A stretch of 40,136 nucleotides of DNA from Sphingomonas sp. LaA6.9 (GTDB taxonomy: Bacteria; Pseudomonadota; Alphaproteobacteria; Sphingomonadales; Sphingomonadaceae): the NCBI RefSeq assembly GCF_022601895.1, contig NZ_JAKVIO010000037.1:1-40136 (forward strand). The letters are read 5' to 3'. A model generated the notes under the pieces. The model saw nothing but the letters and a program-made list of their open reading frames with translations. It was not told the DNA's origin and did not search any database. Below, piece by piece: positions 9,020-17,636 of the stretch. Numbering within the stretch: the first letter of the stretch is position 1; the number at the start of each line of letters is the position of its first letter. The position numbers were made by a program, and so were the translations under genes.

Positions 9020-10072
9020 ATGGATGACAAACATGATCAACGGGACGAGGTTCAGGCCTTGAGGCAAACTGCTTGGCGGAGTTGGACCCTGGGAGGAAGC
9101 GCGATCGCGCTTGCCGGCGCAGCGCTGTTCAACCGGAGTCGAAGCAAAAAGGCTGAACGCGACAGGCCGCCTATCGGGGATTTTGTTGAAGTCGACGGGG
9201 TTCGGCTTCACTATCTCGATCGAGGTTCGGGGCCCCCGCTCGTGCTGTTGCACGGAAATGGCGCAACAATCGAAGATTATTTATTAAGCGGCCTCATCGA
9301 CGAAGCAGCGGCCCATTATCGGGTGATAGCGTTCGATCGGCCCGGCTTCGGGTACAGCGAACGGCCACGATCCACGATCTGGAGTCCCTCCGCGCAAGCC
9401 GAGCTGATCTTTAAGGCGCTGATGCAGCTCGATGTGGAACGGCCGATAGTTCTCGGCCATAGCTGGGGGACGCTGGCAGCGCTGGCAATGGCGCTGGATC
9501 ATCCGGAGGAAATTGCGGCGCTCGTCCTGCTGGCGGGATATTATTTTCCTACGGCACGGCCCGATGCGGCCCTTCTCTCGCCGCCCGCCATCCCCGTGAT
9601 TGGCGATATCTTGAGATATACCGTGTCGCCATTGGCCGGGAGGGTCATGGCGCCCACGATGTTTGCATCCATGTTCTCGCCGGATGTTGTGCCGGCAAAT
9701 ATCGGCCAATGGCCGCTGGACATGGCTCTCCGTCCGTCGCAGATCCGTGCCGCGGCAGCCGACACCGCCTTGATGATCCCCGCGGCCTCCGAGCTATCAG
9801 AGCGCTATGGGGAGCTGTCGCTGCCCATCATCATCGTCGGTGGCGTTGGTGACAAGATTGCGCATTTCAGTGATCAATCGGCTGCGCTGCACGGTACGAT
9901 TGCCAGCAGCGAACTGGTGACTGTGGCCGGCGCTGGGCATATGGTGCATTATACAGCACCCGAAAGAGTGATGGTCGCCATCGACCGGGCGCGCACGCTT
10001 GGCTCGGGGGGCGCGAATACGCGGGCCGAGGATGATCTTGTCCACCCCCCGGGGAGTTCAGCCATCTTATGA
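9020..10072 (+). CDS. Membrane-anchored alpha/beta hydrolase
   Basis: A 350-residue alpha/beta-hydrolase. An N-terminal hydrophobic stretch (about 21-37, WTLGGSAIALAGAALF) should anchor it in the inner membrane. The oxyanion-hole motif HGNGA is at 78-82, the nucleophile Ser148 in GHSWG, the probable acid Asp278 in GVGDK and His307 in GAGHM. All triad residues are present. The start is taken as the ATG at 9020. No good ribosome binding site is visible, and a TTG at 8975 is possible. Its stop overlaps the ATG of the GH130-type gene (ATGA), so the two are co-translated. The family includes esterases, epoxide hydrolases and haloalkane dehalogenases; the substrate is not known. Confidence 0.8.
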   Translation: MDDKHDQRDEVQALRQTAWRSWTLGGSAIALAGAALFNRSRSKKAERDRPPIGDFVEVDGVRLHYLDRGSGPPLVLLHGNGATIEDYLLSGLIDEAAAHYRVIAFDRPGFGYSERPRSTIWSPSAQAELIFKALMQLDVERPIVLGHSWGTLAALAMALDHPEEIAALVLLAGYYFPTARPDAALLSPPAIPVIGDILRYTVSPLAGRVMAPTMFASMFSPDVVPANIGQWPLDMALRPSQIRAAAADTALMIPAASELSERYGELSLPIIIVGGVGDKIAHFSDQSAALHGTIASSELVTVAGAGHMVHYTAPERVMVAIDRARTLGSGGANTRAEDDLVHPPGSSAIL

Positions 10073-11301
10073 GCCAAGGCGACGGTCAGGAAAGTAAGGC
10101 CAGACCAGATACGAGCGCGACGGCCGATCCCGGAGGGTCGAATCAAGACGCGGCTCGATCATCCATAACCCGTTTCGCCATGGACCGGCTGGTCCTCGTC
10201 CCGGACGATATCGATCTGTCGCGCTCTCCGCTGGCCGATCATCTCAACGCGGAAACCTACGTGCTCGGCGCATTCAATCCGGGGCTAACCGTGCTGGCCA
10301 ACGGCAATCTCCTGATGATGGTGCGGGTGGCGGAGGCCCTACGCGAACCCGTCCGCGACGGACATATCCACGCAATCCGCTGGGAATCAAACAAGAATGG
10401 CGGGCGATATGTGCTCGATGCCTGGCCGCTAGGGCATGCCGACACGGCCGACCCTCGAAAGTTTGCCCTGCGCGGCGGCGGCTGGAAGATCATGGCGCTG
10501 ACCTCCTTGTCCTGGCTTCTGCCAGTGGAGCTCACACCAGATGGCCTCGAAATCGTCGCGATCCACTATGACCGGGCGATCGCCCCGTCCCATGATTTCC
10601 AGTGTTATGGAATCGAGGATGCCCGCATCAGCCGCGTTGGGGGCCGGTACCTCATGACCAGCTGCTCGGTCAGCCCCGAACGTCACTCGACAACCCTCTA
10701 CAGTTCACCCAACGGCCTCGACTGGAGCTTCGAGGACATCGTGCTCGATCACCAGAACAAGGACATGCTGATCTTCGAGGGCCTGATCGATCACCATTAC
10801 TGGGCGCAAACCCGCCCCTTGGGTAATCTTTATTTCGCGTATCCCCCGGGAAGCGAGTGGCGTGCCGGCCCCTCGATTAACTTGGCGCTGTCTCCCGACG
10901 GGCATTTCTGGAAGCCCTATCACAAACCCGGGATCCGTCCCCGCGCCGGAACCCTCGCGACGGCGCGCATGGGCGGCGGTACGCCCCCGATCCTGACCGA
11001 GGATGGCTGGCTGACCCTTTGGCACGGCGTGGAGCCCAAGGAGATCGTCGGCATATACCGGACTTACTGGTCGCTTCTAGACAAAAATGATCCAAGCATT
11101 CTGCTCCGGGGCGAACGCGAACCGCTGCTCGAAGCAAATCCCGAACTCACCCGGCCGATCGAGCATCAGCTCTATGTGCGCGACGTGGTCTTCACCACGG
11201 GGATTGCCGACCGTGGCGACCATTATGTCGTCGCGTCGGGCGAAGCCGACCTAGCATGCCGGATAACCCACATTCCAAAATCCCGGTTTGAACAGGCCTG
11301 A
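10069..11301 (+). CDS. GH130-type glycosidase or phosphorylase
   Basis: A 410-residue protein with the look of glycoside hydrolase family 130 (five-bladed beta-propeller mannoside phosphorylases and hydrolases). The family hallmark around the catalytic Asp is seen as CYGIEDARIS at about 179-188. Other propeller-like segments are NPGLTVLANGNLLMMVRVAE and GGGTPPILTEDGWLTLWHG. There is no signal peptide, so it should act in the cytoplasm. The first 37 residues are polar and low-complexity, and an ATG at residue 38 (MDRLVLVPDD) could be the real start. It overlaps the upstream hydrolase by four bases. Whether it uses phosphate or water cannot be told from this sequence. Confidence 0.7.
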   Translation: MSQGDGQESKARPDTSATADPGGSNQDAARSSITRFAMDRLVLVPDDIDLSRSPLADHLNAETYVLGAFNPGLTVLANGNLLMMVRVAEALREPVRDGHIHAIRWESNKNGGRYVLDAWPLGHADTADPRKFALRGGGWKIMALTSLSWLLPVELTPDGLEIVAIHYDRAIAPSHDFQCYGIEDARISRVGGRYLMTSCSVSPERHSTTLYSSPNGLDWSFEDIVLDHQNKDMLIFEGLIDHHYWAQTRPLGNLYFAYPPGSEWRAGPSINLALSPDGHFWKPYHKPGIRPRAGTLATARMGGGTPPILTEDGWLTLWHGVEPKEIVGIYRTYWSLLDKNDPSILLRGEREPLLEANPELTRPIEHQLYVRDVVFTTGIADRGDHYVVASGEADLACRITHIPKSRFEQA

Positions 11302-11978
11302 TGTTACGGCGGCAGGTTGGCGAGCAGCACCTTTCGTCGTCTTTGGGCGCAGTTGGCGGCGCGAACGGAAAATCAGAATGCCATTTCTGTGGCTGCCGAT
11401 TTTCTGAAGACACATGGGCAGGAACCCCACAGTCTCTGCAGGCAACAGCCAGAAAGTACTGGTGTTATGTCCGGGCCCGCCGACATCCCAGTCAATCAGG
11501 ACCCATTTTCCGCTTCATGAAAGCTGCACTCCGTTCACGAAGTGTGGAATGACGGTTGTTCGAAGGCGACCCGCCCGGCGAGTCCGGGACATTTTGATAA
11601 CCGACACTGAAAATCGAGAACTGCATCTGCATTTTGGTAAAGTGCCATGATTCCTCTGAAAAACGTGAAAATTCGCGCTCTCGCGAAATCGGGCCATCCG
11701 GCCTATCCCGATACCGTCGTCCAAAAGCCAAGCGTCAGCACCGCCGCCTTGCCGACCTCTGATGGCGCATCGCGGGCGATGTAAGTGGGATCGATCAGCC
11801 GGAGCAACATGTGTCATGATTTGTGTCATCGTTTCGCTTCACGATCGACTTTTCGTTCAATCAAAGCACAAAAAATCCGCAGATTTCTGCGACTTTCGGG
11901 AGGCATCAAAAGAGGCCTCCGAACCGGCCGGGCGATTTGCAATCCGCGGCTGTTCATGCGGTTCTTCAGTCTCAGCTT
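11302..11978. other. Long non-coding stretch without recognised gene
   Basis: This stretch before the receptor terminator carries no supported CDS. Frames on both strands are short and unlike proteins. It includes a small inverted repeat (TTCGCG-CTCT-CGCGAA, 11672-11687) and a tandem TGTGTCAT pair 12 bases apart (11810 and 11822). The mixture of short frames and repeats suggests degraded accessory DNA. Confidence 0.4.
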
Positions 11979-12014
11979 GGAAGGAGGAGCGAAGGGACTA
12001 GCGCTCCTCCTTCC
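11979..12014. terminator. Strong 13-bp hairpin after the zinc receptor gene
   Basis: GGAAGGAGGAGCG (11979-11991) pairs perfectly with CGCTCCTCCTTCC (12002-12014) around a 10-base loop. It starts about 20 bases downstream of the receptor stop codon (receptor on the minus strand), the expected place for a terminator. No U-tract follows on either strand, so it may act bidirectionally or simply protect the 3' end. Confidence 0.65.
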
Positions 12015-12035
12015 CTCGACTATCGCCAGTCCTTG

Positions 12036-14075
12036 TCAGAACGCCGTGCGCAGGCCGAACGTGAAGTTCCGGCCGCGCAAAGGCGATGCGTCCTTGATGA
12101 ACGAAGCGTGGTTGAAGGCGAGATCGTTCGTCAGGTTCGTCGCACGTACGAACAGTTCGGCATTAGCTTTCGGCCCGAGGTCGAGCCTGTAGGCCACCGT
12201 TGCGTTGACCATGTCATAGCCGGACGTGGGAGTTTCGAACGAGGCAATCTTGCCCTGCTCGAAGACATGGTAATATTCGATGTCGGCCGAGAATGGTCCC
12301 CATTTGCCGTCGGCGCGAGCGCCAAGACGGCCCGCGGGAATACGCGGCAGGTTGCCGAGATTATTCTTCAGTTTCGCCCGCACATAGTCACCGAAGATGG
12401 AAGCACCGAAATCAGGCGCGAACTGATGCCGCATTTCACCGTCGATGCCGGTAAAGTTCGCATCCGCGGCCGTGTAGCGAATGAGGCGGAAGTCCTCGAA
12501 CCGATCGAGCGTGTTCGCAAAGATGTAATTGTCGAAATCCTGATGATAGGCGCCAATCGTGAAAGTCGTGCCGCCCGCCCTCTTCCGGAAGGTGAGGTCT
12601 ATCGACTTGTCCGTTTCCTTGCCCAGCGTCGCCGTGCCCAGTTCATAGGTGTTGGTGGCGAGGTGGATGCCCCGCGCGTAGAGTTCCTGGACGTTTGGTG
12701 CGCGCTGCGAACGGGCGAGCGACAATGCCAGGGAATAGTCGTTGCCGATGTCCCACACGGCCGCGCCCGAAATAGAGAAGGGCCGGTGGCTGACCTCACG
12801 ATTGCGCGTGGTCTCGATCTTTTGCCATTCCTGCCGTGCGGCGAGTTCGAACCTCACGGCGCCGGCTTGCAAGGTCTCGATCAGGAACAGCGCGGTGTTG
12901 CGCGTTTCGCTTTCGGGGAGGAACGCTTCTGTGCCGAGCGCGCTGAACTGGCTTTCCGAATGCTGGACGCCGAACACGCCGCGCAGCCCGCCGATCGGCT
13001 TGTGGGTGAGCTCGAAGCGGATGTCGTGCGCCTCGTTCCTGAACGTGGTGGCGACCTCGTCCTCCTCAATCTCGTCATGCCCATAGTCGGTGAACGACAT
13101 ACGGAACTTGAGCTTCTCGAAGCCCGGTAACGGATCGCCATATTCGCTGCGGATGTCAAAGCGCTCGCTCCGCAGTTTCACGAATGGCACTTCGTCATGC
13201 TCGTGATCATGGTCGTGATCGTGACCTGCCTCATCGTGATCATGTGCGCCGCAGTGGAGGCTGGAGCCATGCGGGTGGCAGGATTCATATTCGTGATTGT
13301 GGCCGGGCAGACCGTATTCGCTGCGCTGTCGCGTATACGCGACACCCAGATAGCCATCGGGGCCGATCCACGATCCGCCCACACTGAATGTGGAGGTGTC
13401 ATTATAGGAGCCATCGACGTGACGCTGCCCGTATTTTCCCGGCACACGATAGTCGTTCGAGCTGCGATGGACGCCCTCGGCATGGAAGGCGAACGGACCT
13501 GCGCCTGCGGTGATCCCGCCCACCAGCGACCGTTCATCATCTGCGGTTCCGAGGCGCCCCTCCGCCACCCCGGAGAAACCATCTTCGGGAAGTGCGGTCG
13601 GCACCTTGTCGTCGAGCAGATTGATTGCGCCACCGATCGCCCCTCCGCCATATAGCAGGGCAGCGGGACCGCGCAGCACTTCGATGCCACGCAGCAGCAG
13701 AGGCTCGGTGGTGATCGCATGGTCGGGCGAGATCGTTGAGGCGTCCTGAATGTTTGCACCATCGGACAGCGCCTGGACACGCGGCGCAGTCTGGCCCCGA
13801 ACGACAGGACGGCTCGCACCGCCACCAAAATTATCGACGTTGATGCCCGGCTGGCCAGCGAGAGTATCGCCAAGTGTCGCCTGGCGCCGATGCACCAGCT
13901 CGTCTCCTGATAGCGTCACGACCGGCGTGGCGGTCTCATCCGCCTCCTGATCCAGTCCCGTGGCCGTGACTATAATATCGTTCTCGCTGGTGCTGCCAGC
14001 CTGCTCGGCGAAGGCGGCGGTCGGAATGACGGCCGAGATTGAGACCGCGGACAGCAGCAATACCCGAATTTTCAC
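12036..14075 (-). CDS. znuD: ZnuD-like TonB-dependent zinc receptor
   Basis: A 679-residue outer-membrane receptor. It has a signal peptide (MKIRVLLLSAVSISAV, cleavage after AFA near 23), a TonB box (DIIVTATG at 33-40), a plug domain with VLRGPAALLYGGGAIGG, and a barrel ending in a terminal Phe (FTFGLRTAF). A His/Asp-rich extracellular loop (about 259-294, with HDHDHDHEHDE) marks it as the ZnuD zinc-uptake type. Translation starts at a GTG (14075) preceded by AAGGGG. A Zur-type palindrome lies about 40 bases upstream, so it should be induced by zinc shortage. No periplasmic or ABC zinc transporter gene is adjacent. Confidence 0.9.
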   Translation of the reverse strand: MKIRVLLLSAVSISAVIPTAAFAEQAGSTSENDIIVTATGLDQEADETATPVVTLSGDELVHRRQATLGDTLAGQPGINVDNFGGGASRPVVRGQTAPRVQALSDGANIQDASTISPDHAITTEPLLLRGIEVLRGPAALLYGGGAIGGAINLLDDKVPTALPEDGFSGVAEGRLGTADDERSLVGGITAGAGPFAFHAEGVHRSSNDYRVPGKYGQRHVDGSYNDTSTFSVGGSWIGPDGYLGVAYTRQRSEYGLPGHNHEYESCHPHGSSLHCGAHDHDEAGHDHDHDHEHDEVPFVKLRSERFDIRSEYGDPLPGFEKLKFRMSFTDYGHDEIEEDEVATTFRNEAHDIRFELTHKPIGGLRGVFGVQHSESQFSALGTEAFLPESETRNTALFLIETLQAGAVRFELAARQEWQKIETTRNREVSHRPFSISGAAVWDIGNDYSLALSLARSQRAPNVQELYARGIHLATNTYELGTATLGKETDKSIDLTFRKRAGGTTFTIGAYHQDFDNYIFANTLDRFEDFRLIRYTAADANFTGIDGEMRHQFAPDFGASIFGDYVRAKLKNNLGNLPRIPAGRLGARADGKWGPFSADIEYYHVFEQGKIASFETPTSGYDMVNATVAYRLDLGPKANAELFVRATNLTNDLAFNHASFIKDASPLRGRNFTFGLRTAF

Positions 14076-14115
14076 GATAAACCCCTTTTGCGTTTAGAGA
14101 CATCGCGGCCATTAA

Positions 14116-14133
14116 GTTACGTTATAACATTAC
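14116..14133 (-). promoter_or_regulatory. Zur-type operator upstream of znuD
   Basis: The 18-mer GTTACGTTATAACATTAC is an imperfect palindrome around GTTATAAC and matches the general form of Zur boxes (Zn-responsive Fur-family repressor). It lies about 40 bases upstream of the zinc receptor start codon, where a repressor would cover the promoter. Confidence 0.75.
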
Positions 14134-14693
14134 GCAATAGACAGAAAGCGCTGCCGGGACGTGTTGGGTTACGCCTCGATATCTGCCACGCTGGTCTCAA
14201 GCGCGCGCCAGCATGCTGAGCTGGCCGTCGCTCGGACAGATCTCGAACGCCACCATCAGCTTTCACCATTTTCGATTTGCGCCCGATGATCGGGCCGAGG
14301 CGCCCTCCGGCGACGAGCGTCCTGCCTTAGCTTCTACGTGCCCGGCACACGTCGCTTCAGCTGTAATCAAAGGGGTTCAGAACGAAAGCCGAAGCCTTGC
14401 TTCGGCATTCAATTGGGCCGGTATCGGCGACGAACCAACACGCGTTGCCAATCATGGCTCTGAATCGGTGAAAAGAGCCCTAAGACCTTGCGCCATTCCT
14501 ATTCGGTCTCGACATCGAGAAAAAGCGGCAGTGGCATTGGCCCGGCGTGAAGCTGCCAATGCCGAGCAGCATGATTCGAATTCTCGACTTAGGGTCTAAG
14601 AGATGATCGATTCCGCGCGGAAACGGCCAGAGTGTGCGATTATGGCGAGCCAGAGTGCATTTCAGCTATTGGCTTGAGCGAGGTGCCGAGTGG
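14134..14693. other. Intergenic, possible outer-membrane protein tail
   Basis: No intact gene is present. On the minus strand, just before a TGA at 14377-14379, one frame reads VGSSPIPAQLNAEARLRLSF. The terminal Phe and alternating pattern resemble the last strand of an outer-membrane beta-barrel, but the frame is interrupted by a stop a few codons upstream. The same bases form an 8-bp hairpin (GCCGAAGC at 14388-14395 with GCTTCGGC at 14399-14406). On the minus strand it is followed by TTTCGTT, so it could also be a weak terminator. Confidence 0.35.
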
Positions 14694-15578
14694 TCAATGA
14701 CCGACGCCCAACTGGATTTTCAGGAAGCGGGCAATGTCATCGAGGGCGTCCCGCGACGCCCGCAGCAGGGAGAAGCTCGACGGAAAGACGTGCACCATTC
14801 CTTGCCACACATGCACCTCGACGTCTCCACCGGCCGCCGCAAGACGACGTCCATATTGCACCGAGTCATCGAGAAGGATCTCGTCCTCGCCCACGTGGAT
14901 TCTGACTGGCGGGAGACCGCTCAGCTTCGCATACAGAGGCGAGGCGCGAGGATCCAAAGGGTCTGCTGCGCCAAGATAGATTGCCGCTGTCTCAGCGAGC
15001 GCGTCCCTGGTGGACAGCGGATCCACCTCCGCACGCGATTCCATCGAGGCGCTGCTCAGGGCCAGATCCGTCCAGGGCGACATCGCGATAGTTCCAACCA
15101 ACGCCTGCGCACTATCATTATGGGACGCGCCCACGACCAGCGATTGCAGCGCGAGGGCCAACCCACCGCCTGCAGAATCCCCGGCAAGGGCGATGCGGCC
15201 ATAACCCAGTGACTGAAGACCGCGATAAACCGCCTCAGCATCCTCGACGGCCGCTGGGAACGGCCTTTCAGGTGCGAGGCCATAATCGGCCACGAACACC
15301 GTGACCTTCGCGCGGGTTGCTATCTGGCCCACAAAATGCCGGTAGGCCGATGCCGATCCGACCATATAGGCGCCGCCATGCAGGTACAGGACGACCGCAC
15401 GTTCGGCAGCAGCATGCGGCCGACACCACCAGCCCGGCACGCCACCAATCTCGGCCGCCTCATAGACCATGTCGACCGCCGCAGGCCTCGATTCCATCAG
15501 CTGATCAAACCAATCGCGCGCAGCAGGGCCGGTTACGCCTCCTTTGACGGGCGCCATCATCTCGCGCATCTCCGCCAT
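14694..15578 (-). CDS. HSL-family (GDXG) esterase, alpha/beta hydrolase
   Basis: A 294-residue lipase/esterase of the hormone-sensitive-lipase family. HGGA at 67-70 is the oxyanion hole, GDSAGG at 133-138 carries the nucleophile Ser135, an acidic residue in GEDEILLDD (about 231-238) is the charge-relay acid, and His263 (GMVHVF) completes the triad. No signal peptide is visible, so it is cytoplasmic. A GTG two codons upstream (15584) is an equally possible start. It is followed upstream on the same strand, after about 120 bases, by the NmrA-like gene. The family hydrolyses short-chain esters; the natural substrate is unknown. Confidence 0.85.
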   Translation of the reverse strand: MAEMREMMAPVKGGVTGPAARDWFDQLMESRPAAVDMVYEAAEIGGVPGWWCRPHAAAERAVVLYLHGGAYMVGSASAYRHFVGQIATRAKVTVFVADYGLAPERPFPAAVEDAEAVYRGLQSLGYGRIALAGDSAGGGLALALQSLVVGASHNDSAQALVGTIAMSPWTDLALSSASMESRAEVDPLSTRDALAETAAIYLGAADPLDPRASPLYAKLSGLPPVRIHVGEDEILLDDSVQYGRRLAAAGGDVEVHVWQGMVHVFPSSFSLLRASRDALDDIARFLKIQLGVGH

Positions 15579-15702
15579 CGGCACGCGATCATCGGGATAA
15601 AACGCGTGGGTAATGAGGACATGCTCAATTCGCCCTTCAGCGGAGGTTCTTGCGATCGAAATGCTATGGATCGAGGTCTGGTCGCGCGGGTCCGTTGCCT
15701 TC

Positions 15703-16581
15703 TCAGCCCGGCTGCAGCTGCTGAGCCGTCTCTTCGGCGAATTCCCGATAGGATCGGAGCGGCCGGTCGAGCATTTTGGTCAGCCGGCTTGTATCGGCAA
15801 CGCTCGCGACCATGCCGTCCTGCTGGAAACGCTCCGTCATCAGGCGCATGTCGTACGCCATCCAATCGGGAGCGAACGCCTTCATGTTCTGTTCGAACGC
15901 CGCGCTGTCATCCCCGCCATAAGCGATTTCGCGATTGAGAACTTCGGACCAGAGTCGCGCGAGTTGAGCGCCATTAAGTACGTCCGGCCCAACAACGTTC
16001 ACGACTTCGCCCGGAAGCGGCGTAGAGGACCGTTCGCGGCGCAGCAGCTCCAGAGCAGCCACCTCGGCAATGTCGCGCGTGTCGACCATGGACAGTCCGA
16101 TGCTGCCAACCGGCATCGGGTAGACGCCGTAGCCTGCAATGACGTCTTTGATGGTGATGTCATTCTGGATGAAATAGGCGGGACGCAGGATGGTCACAGG
16201 CAACTGGTACTGCTCGATCATGCGCTCCACAGTAAATTTGCCAGCGAAATGGGGCACATTTGTGTAGAGGTCGCTGTGGAATACCGAGAGGTAAACGATG
16301 CGCTCGATGTCCGCTGAGCGCGCCAGATTGAGCGCGATCAGCGCCTGGGTCACTTCATCCGGCGTAACCGCATTAAGCAGGAATAGCGTGCTTGCCATGG
16401 ACAGCGCGGAGCGCATCGACTCCACGTCGGTGAAATCGCCCTTGACGGCAGTCACACCTTCAGGGAACCGAGCCTTGTCGGGACTTCGCGTGAGTGCAAG
16501 CACGTCCGCTCCGCGCGTAGCAAGCTGGGCCACGACCTGGGAACCGATTGTCCCCGTACTACCCGTCACAAGAATCGCCAT
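15703..16581 (-). CDS. NmrA-like NAD(P)-binding protein
   Basis: A 292-residue atypical SDR of the NmrA/TMR group. The N-terminal Rossmann motif is TGSTGTIG at 6-13, followed by RSPDKARFPEGV and GDFTD. The middle has HFAGKFTVERMIE and PVTILRPAYFIQND, typical of NAD(P)H-dependent quinone reductase or redox-sensor members. The classical YxxxK catalytic motif is absent, as usual in this group. AGGGAG precedes the ATG at 16581. It diverges from the LysR regulator at 16686, which makes it the probable target of that regulator. Confidence 0.85.
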   Translation of the reverse strand: MAILVTGSTGTIGSQVVAQLATRGADVLALTRSPDKARFPEGVTAVKGDFTDVESMRSALSMASTLFLLNAVTPDEVTQALIALNLARSADIERIVYLSVFHSDLYTNVPHFAGKFTVERMIEQYQLPVTILRPAYFIQNDITIKDVIAGYGVYPMPVGSIGLSMVDTRDIAEVAALELLRRERSSTPLPGEVVNVVGPDVLNGAQLARLWSEVLNREIAYGGDDSAAFEQNMKAFAPDWMAYDMRLMTERFQQDGMVASVADTSRLTKMLDRPLRSYREFAEETAQQLQPG

Positions 16582-16653
16582 GTCGAAACTCCCTTGATGA
16601 TTTACATTCCCGGCAAATTTATCGTTTCATAATTGATCCAAAAGTACGAATAC

Positions 16654-16670
16654 TGAGACACCCCGTCTCA
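16654..16670. promoter_or_regulatory. Palindrome in the nmrA/lysR divergent promoter
   Basis: TGAGAC-ACCCC-GTCTCA is a perfect 6-bp inverted repeat with a 5-base spacer in the 104-base gap between the divergent NmrA-like and LysR genes, 16 bases before the regulator start. LysR proteins usually bind such interrupted dyads near their own promoter. It is a candidate operator; no second copy was found. Confidence 0.45.
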
Positions 16671-16685
16671 CGAATGGATCGATAA

Positions 16686-17597
16686 ATGGATTTGATTGCG
16701 CTTGAGGATTTCAACCTGGTCGCGTGGCATGGCGGCTTTGGGCGGGCCAGCCGCGCCGCCAATCGCCCCAAGGCAACTCTGTCTCGCAAAGTCCGCGAAC
16801 TGGAAGAAGATCTCGGCGTCAGACTCTTTGAGCGCAGTGCGCGCACATTGAAGCTCACGACCGAGGGACGCTTCCTCCACGAGCGCACCAGCGGTCTGCT
16901 TGCCGAAATTGAGCATGTTGCAGATTCCCTCGGAACGGGAGCGGACCAGCCGCGGGGCACGCTGCGCGTCAGCGTGCCCTTACTGTTTTCGCAGATCGCA
17001 ATGGGAAAGATCGCGGCAGGATTCATCGCGAACTTCCCGCAGGTGACCCTCGAGGTCACGGCCGAGGACCGCGCAGTGGATCTGGTCGATGAGGGATATG
17101 ACGTCGTGATACGCGTCAATCCGTCCCCCACCGAGGAACTGGTGGGAAGATGCTTCCTCCACGACGAAATGCTGGTGGTGGCCGCGCCCGGATTTGCCAG
17201 ACCTTCGGCAAAGCGCCGGGACAAGGCGCCCCTGCCCGTACAAGCCGTGGTCCTGACGGCAACATCGGGGCAGGCATTTTGGCGCATCAACAGTGACCGA
17301 GGCGGCGAAGTTCTGGCACCGCAGTCCACGCTTCGACTGTCCTCCCTCGTCATGGTACGCGACGCCGTTCGCGCTGGGGCGGGCGCTGGCATGCTGCCCA
17401 AATCGATGGTCATGTCCGACATCGCCGCCGGCCGCCTGACCAATTGGGGCCAGGTATCAGGAACGAACACCGAAATCTGGGCGCTTTACACGTCACGCCG
17501 GCTGCTCAGCTCGAAGGTGTCTGCATTTGTGCAGTGCTTGCTGAAGACATTTCCCAATGGCTCCAGCCAAGAACTCGCGGCAATGCTCGCCGGCTGA
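16686..17597 (+). CDS. LysR-family transcriptional regulator
   Basis: A 303-residue LTTR. The N-terminal winged helix-turn-helix (about 1-60, with GFGRASRAANRPKATLSRKV) is followed by RELEEDLGVRLFER and LTTEG, standard for the family. A periplasmic-binding-like effector domain (about 90-295, beginning GTLRVSVPLLF) follows. The helix sequence with KATLSRKVRELE is typical of the subgroup that controls divergent oxidoreductase genes. It diverges from the NmrA-like gene and converges with the alpha-hydroxy-acid oxidase gene, 39 bases away. The effector is unknown. Confidence 0.9.
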   Translation: MDLIALEDFNLVAWHGGFGRASRAANRPKATLSRKVRELEEDLGVRLFERSARTLKLTTEGRFLHERTSGLLAEIEHVADSLGTGADQPRGTLRVSVPLLFSQIAMGKIAAGFIANFPQVTLEVTAEDRAVDLVDEGYDVVIRVNPSPTEELVGRCFLHDEMLVVAAPGFARPSAKRRDKAPLPVQAVVLTATSGQAFWRINSDRGGEVLAPQSTLRLSSLVMVRDAVRAGAGAGMLPKSMVMSDIAAGRLTNWGQVSGTNTEIWALYTSRRLLSSKVSAFVQCLLKTFPNGSSQELAAMLAG

Positions 17598-17636
17598 TAT
17601 CCCCCGCCCCCAAGGCCGCCGCGACGGGCCCAAGCG

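Noticed and set aside
11500-11620. Repeated AAAATG-type blocks on the minus strand resembling insertion-sequence ends
   Set aside because: No transposase fragment and no matching opposite end or target duplication could be found, so no mobile element is claimed.
11810-11830. Tandem TGTGTCAT pair
   Set aside because: Only two 8-bp copies; too short to call a repeat element or operator.
11823-13130. A 435-codon plus-strand open frame opposite the zinc receptor gene
   Set aside because: It is the antisense of a clear TonB receptor with signal peptide, plug and terminal Phe. Its translation is Arg/Glu-rich and matches no family.
16619-17470. Long minus-strand frame opposite the LysR gene
   Set aside because: The plus-strand LysR protein has the full family pattern; the reverse frame is Ser/Arg-rich antisense noise.
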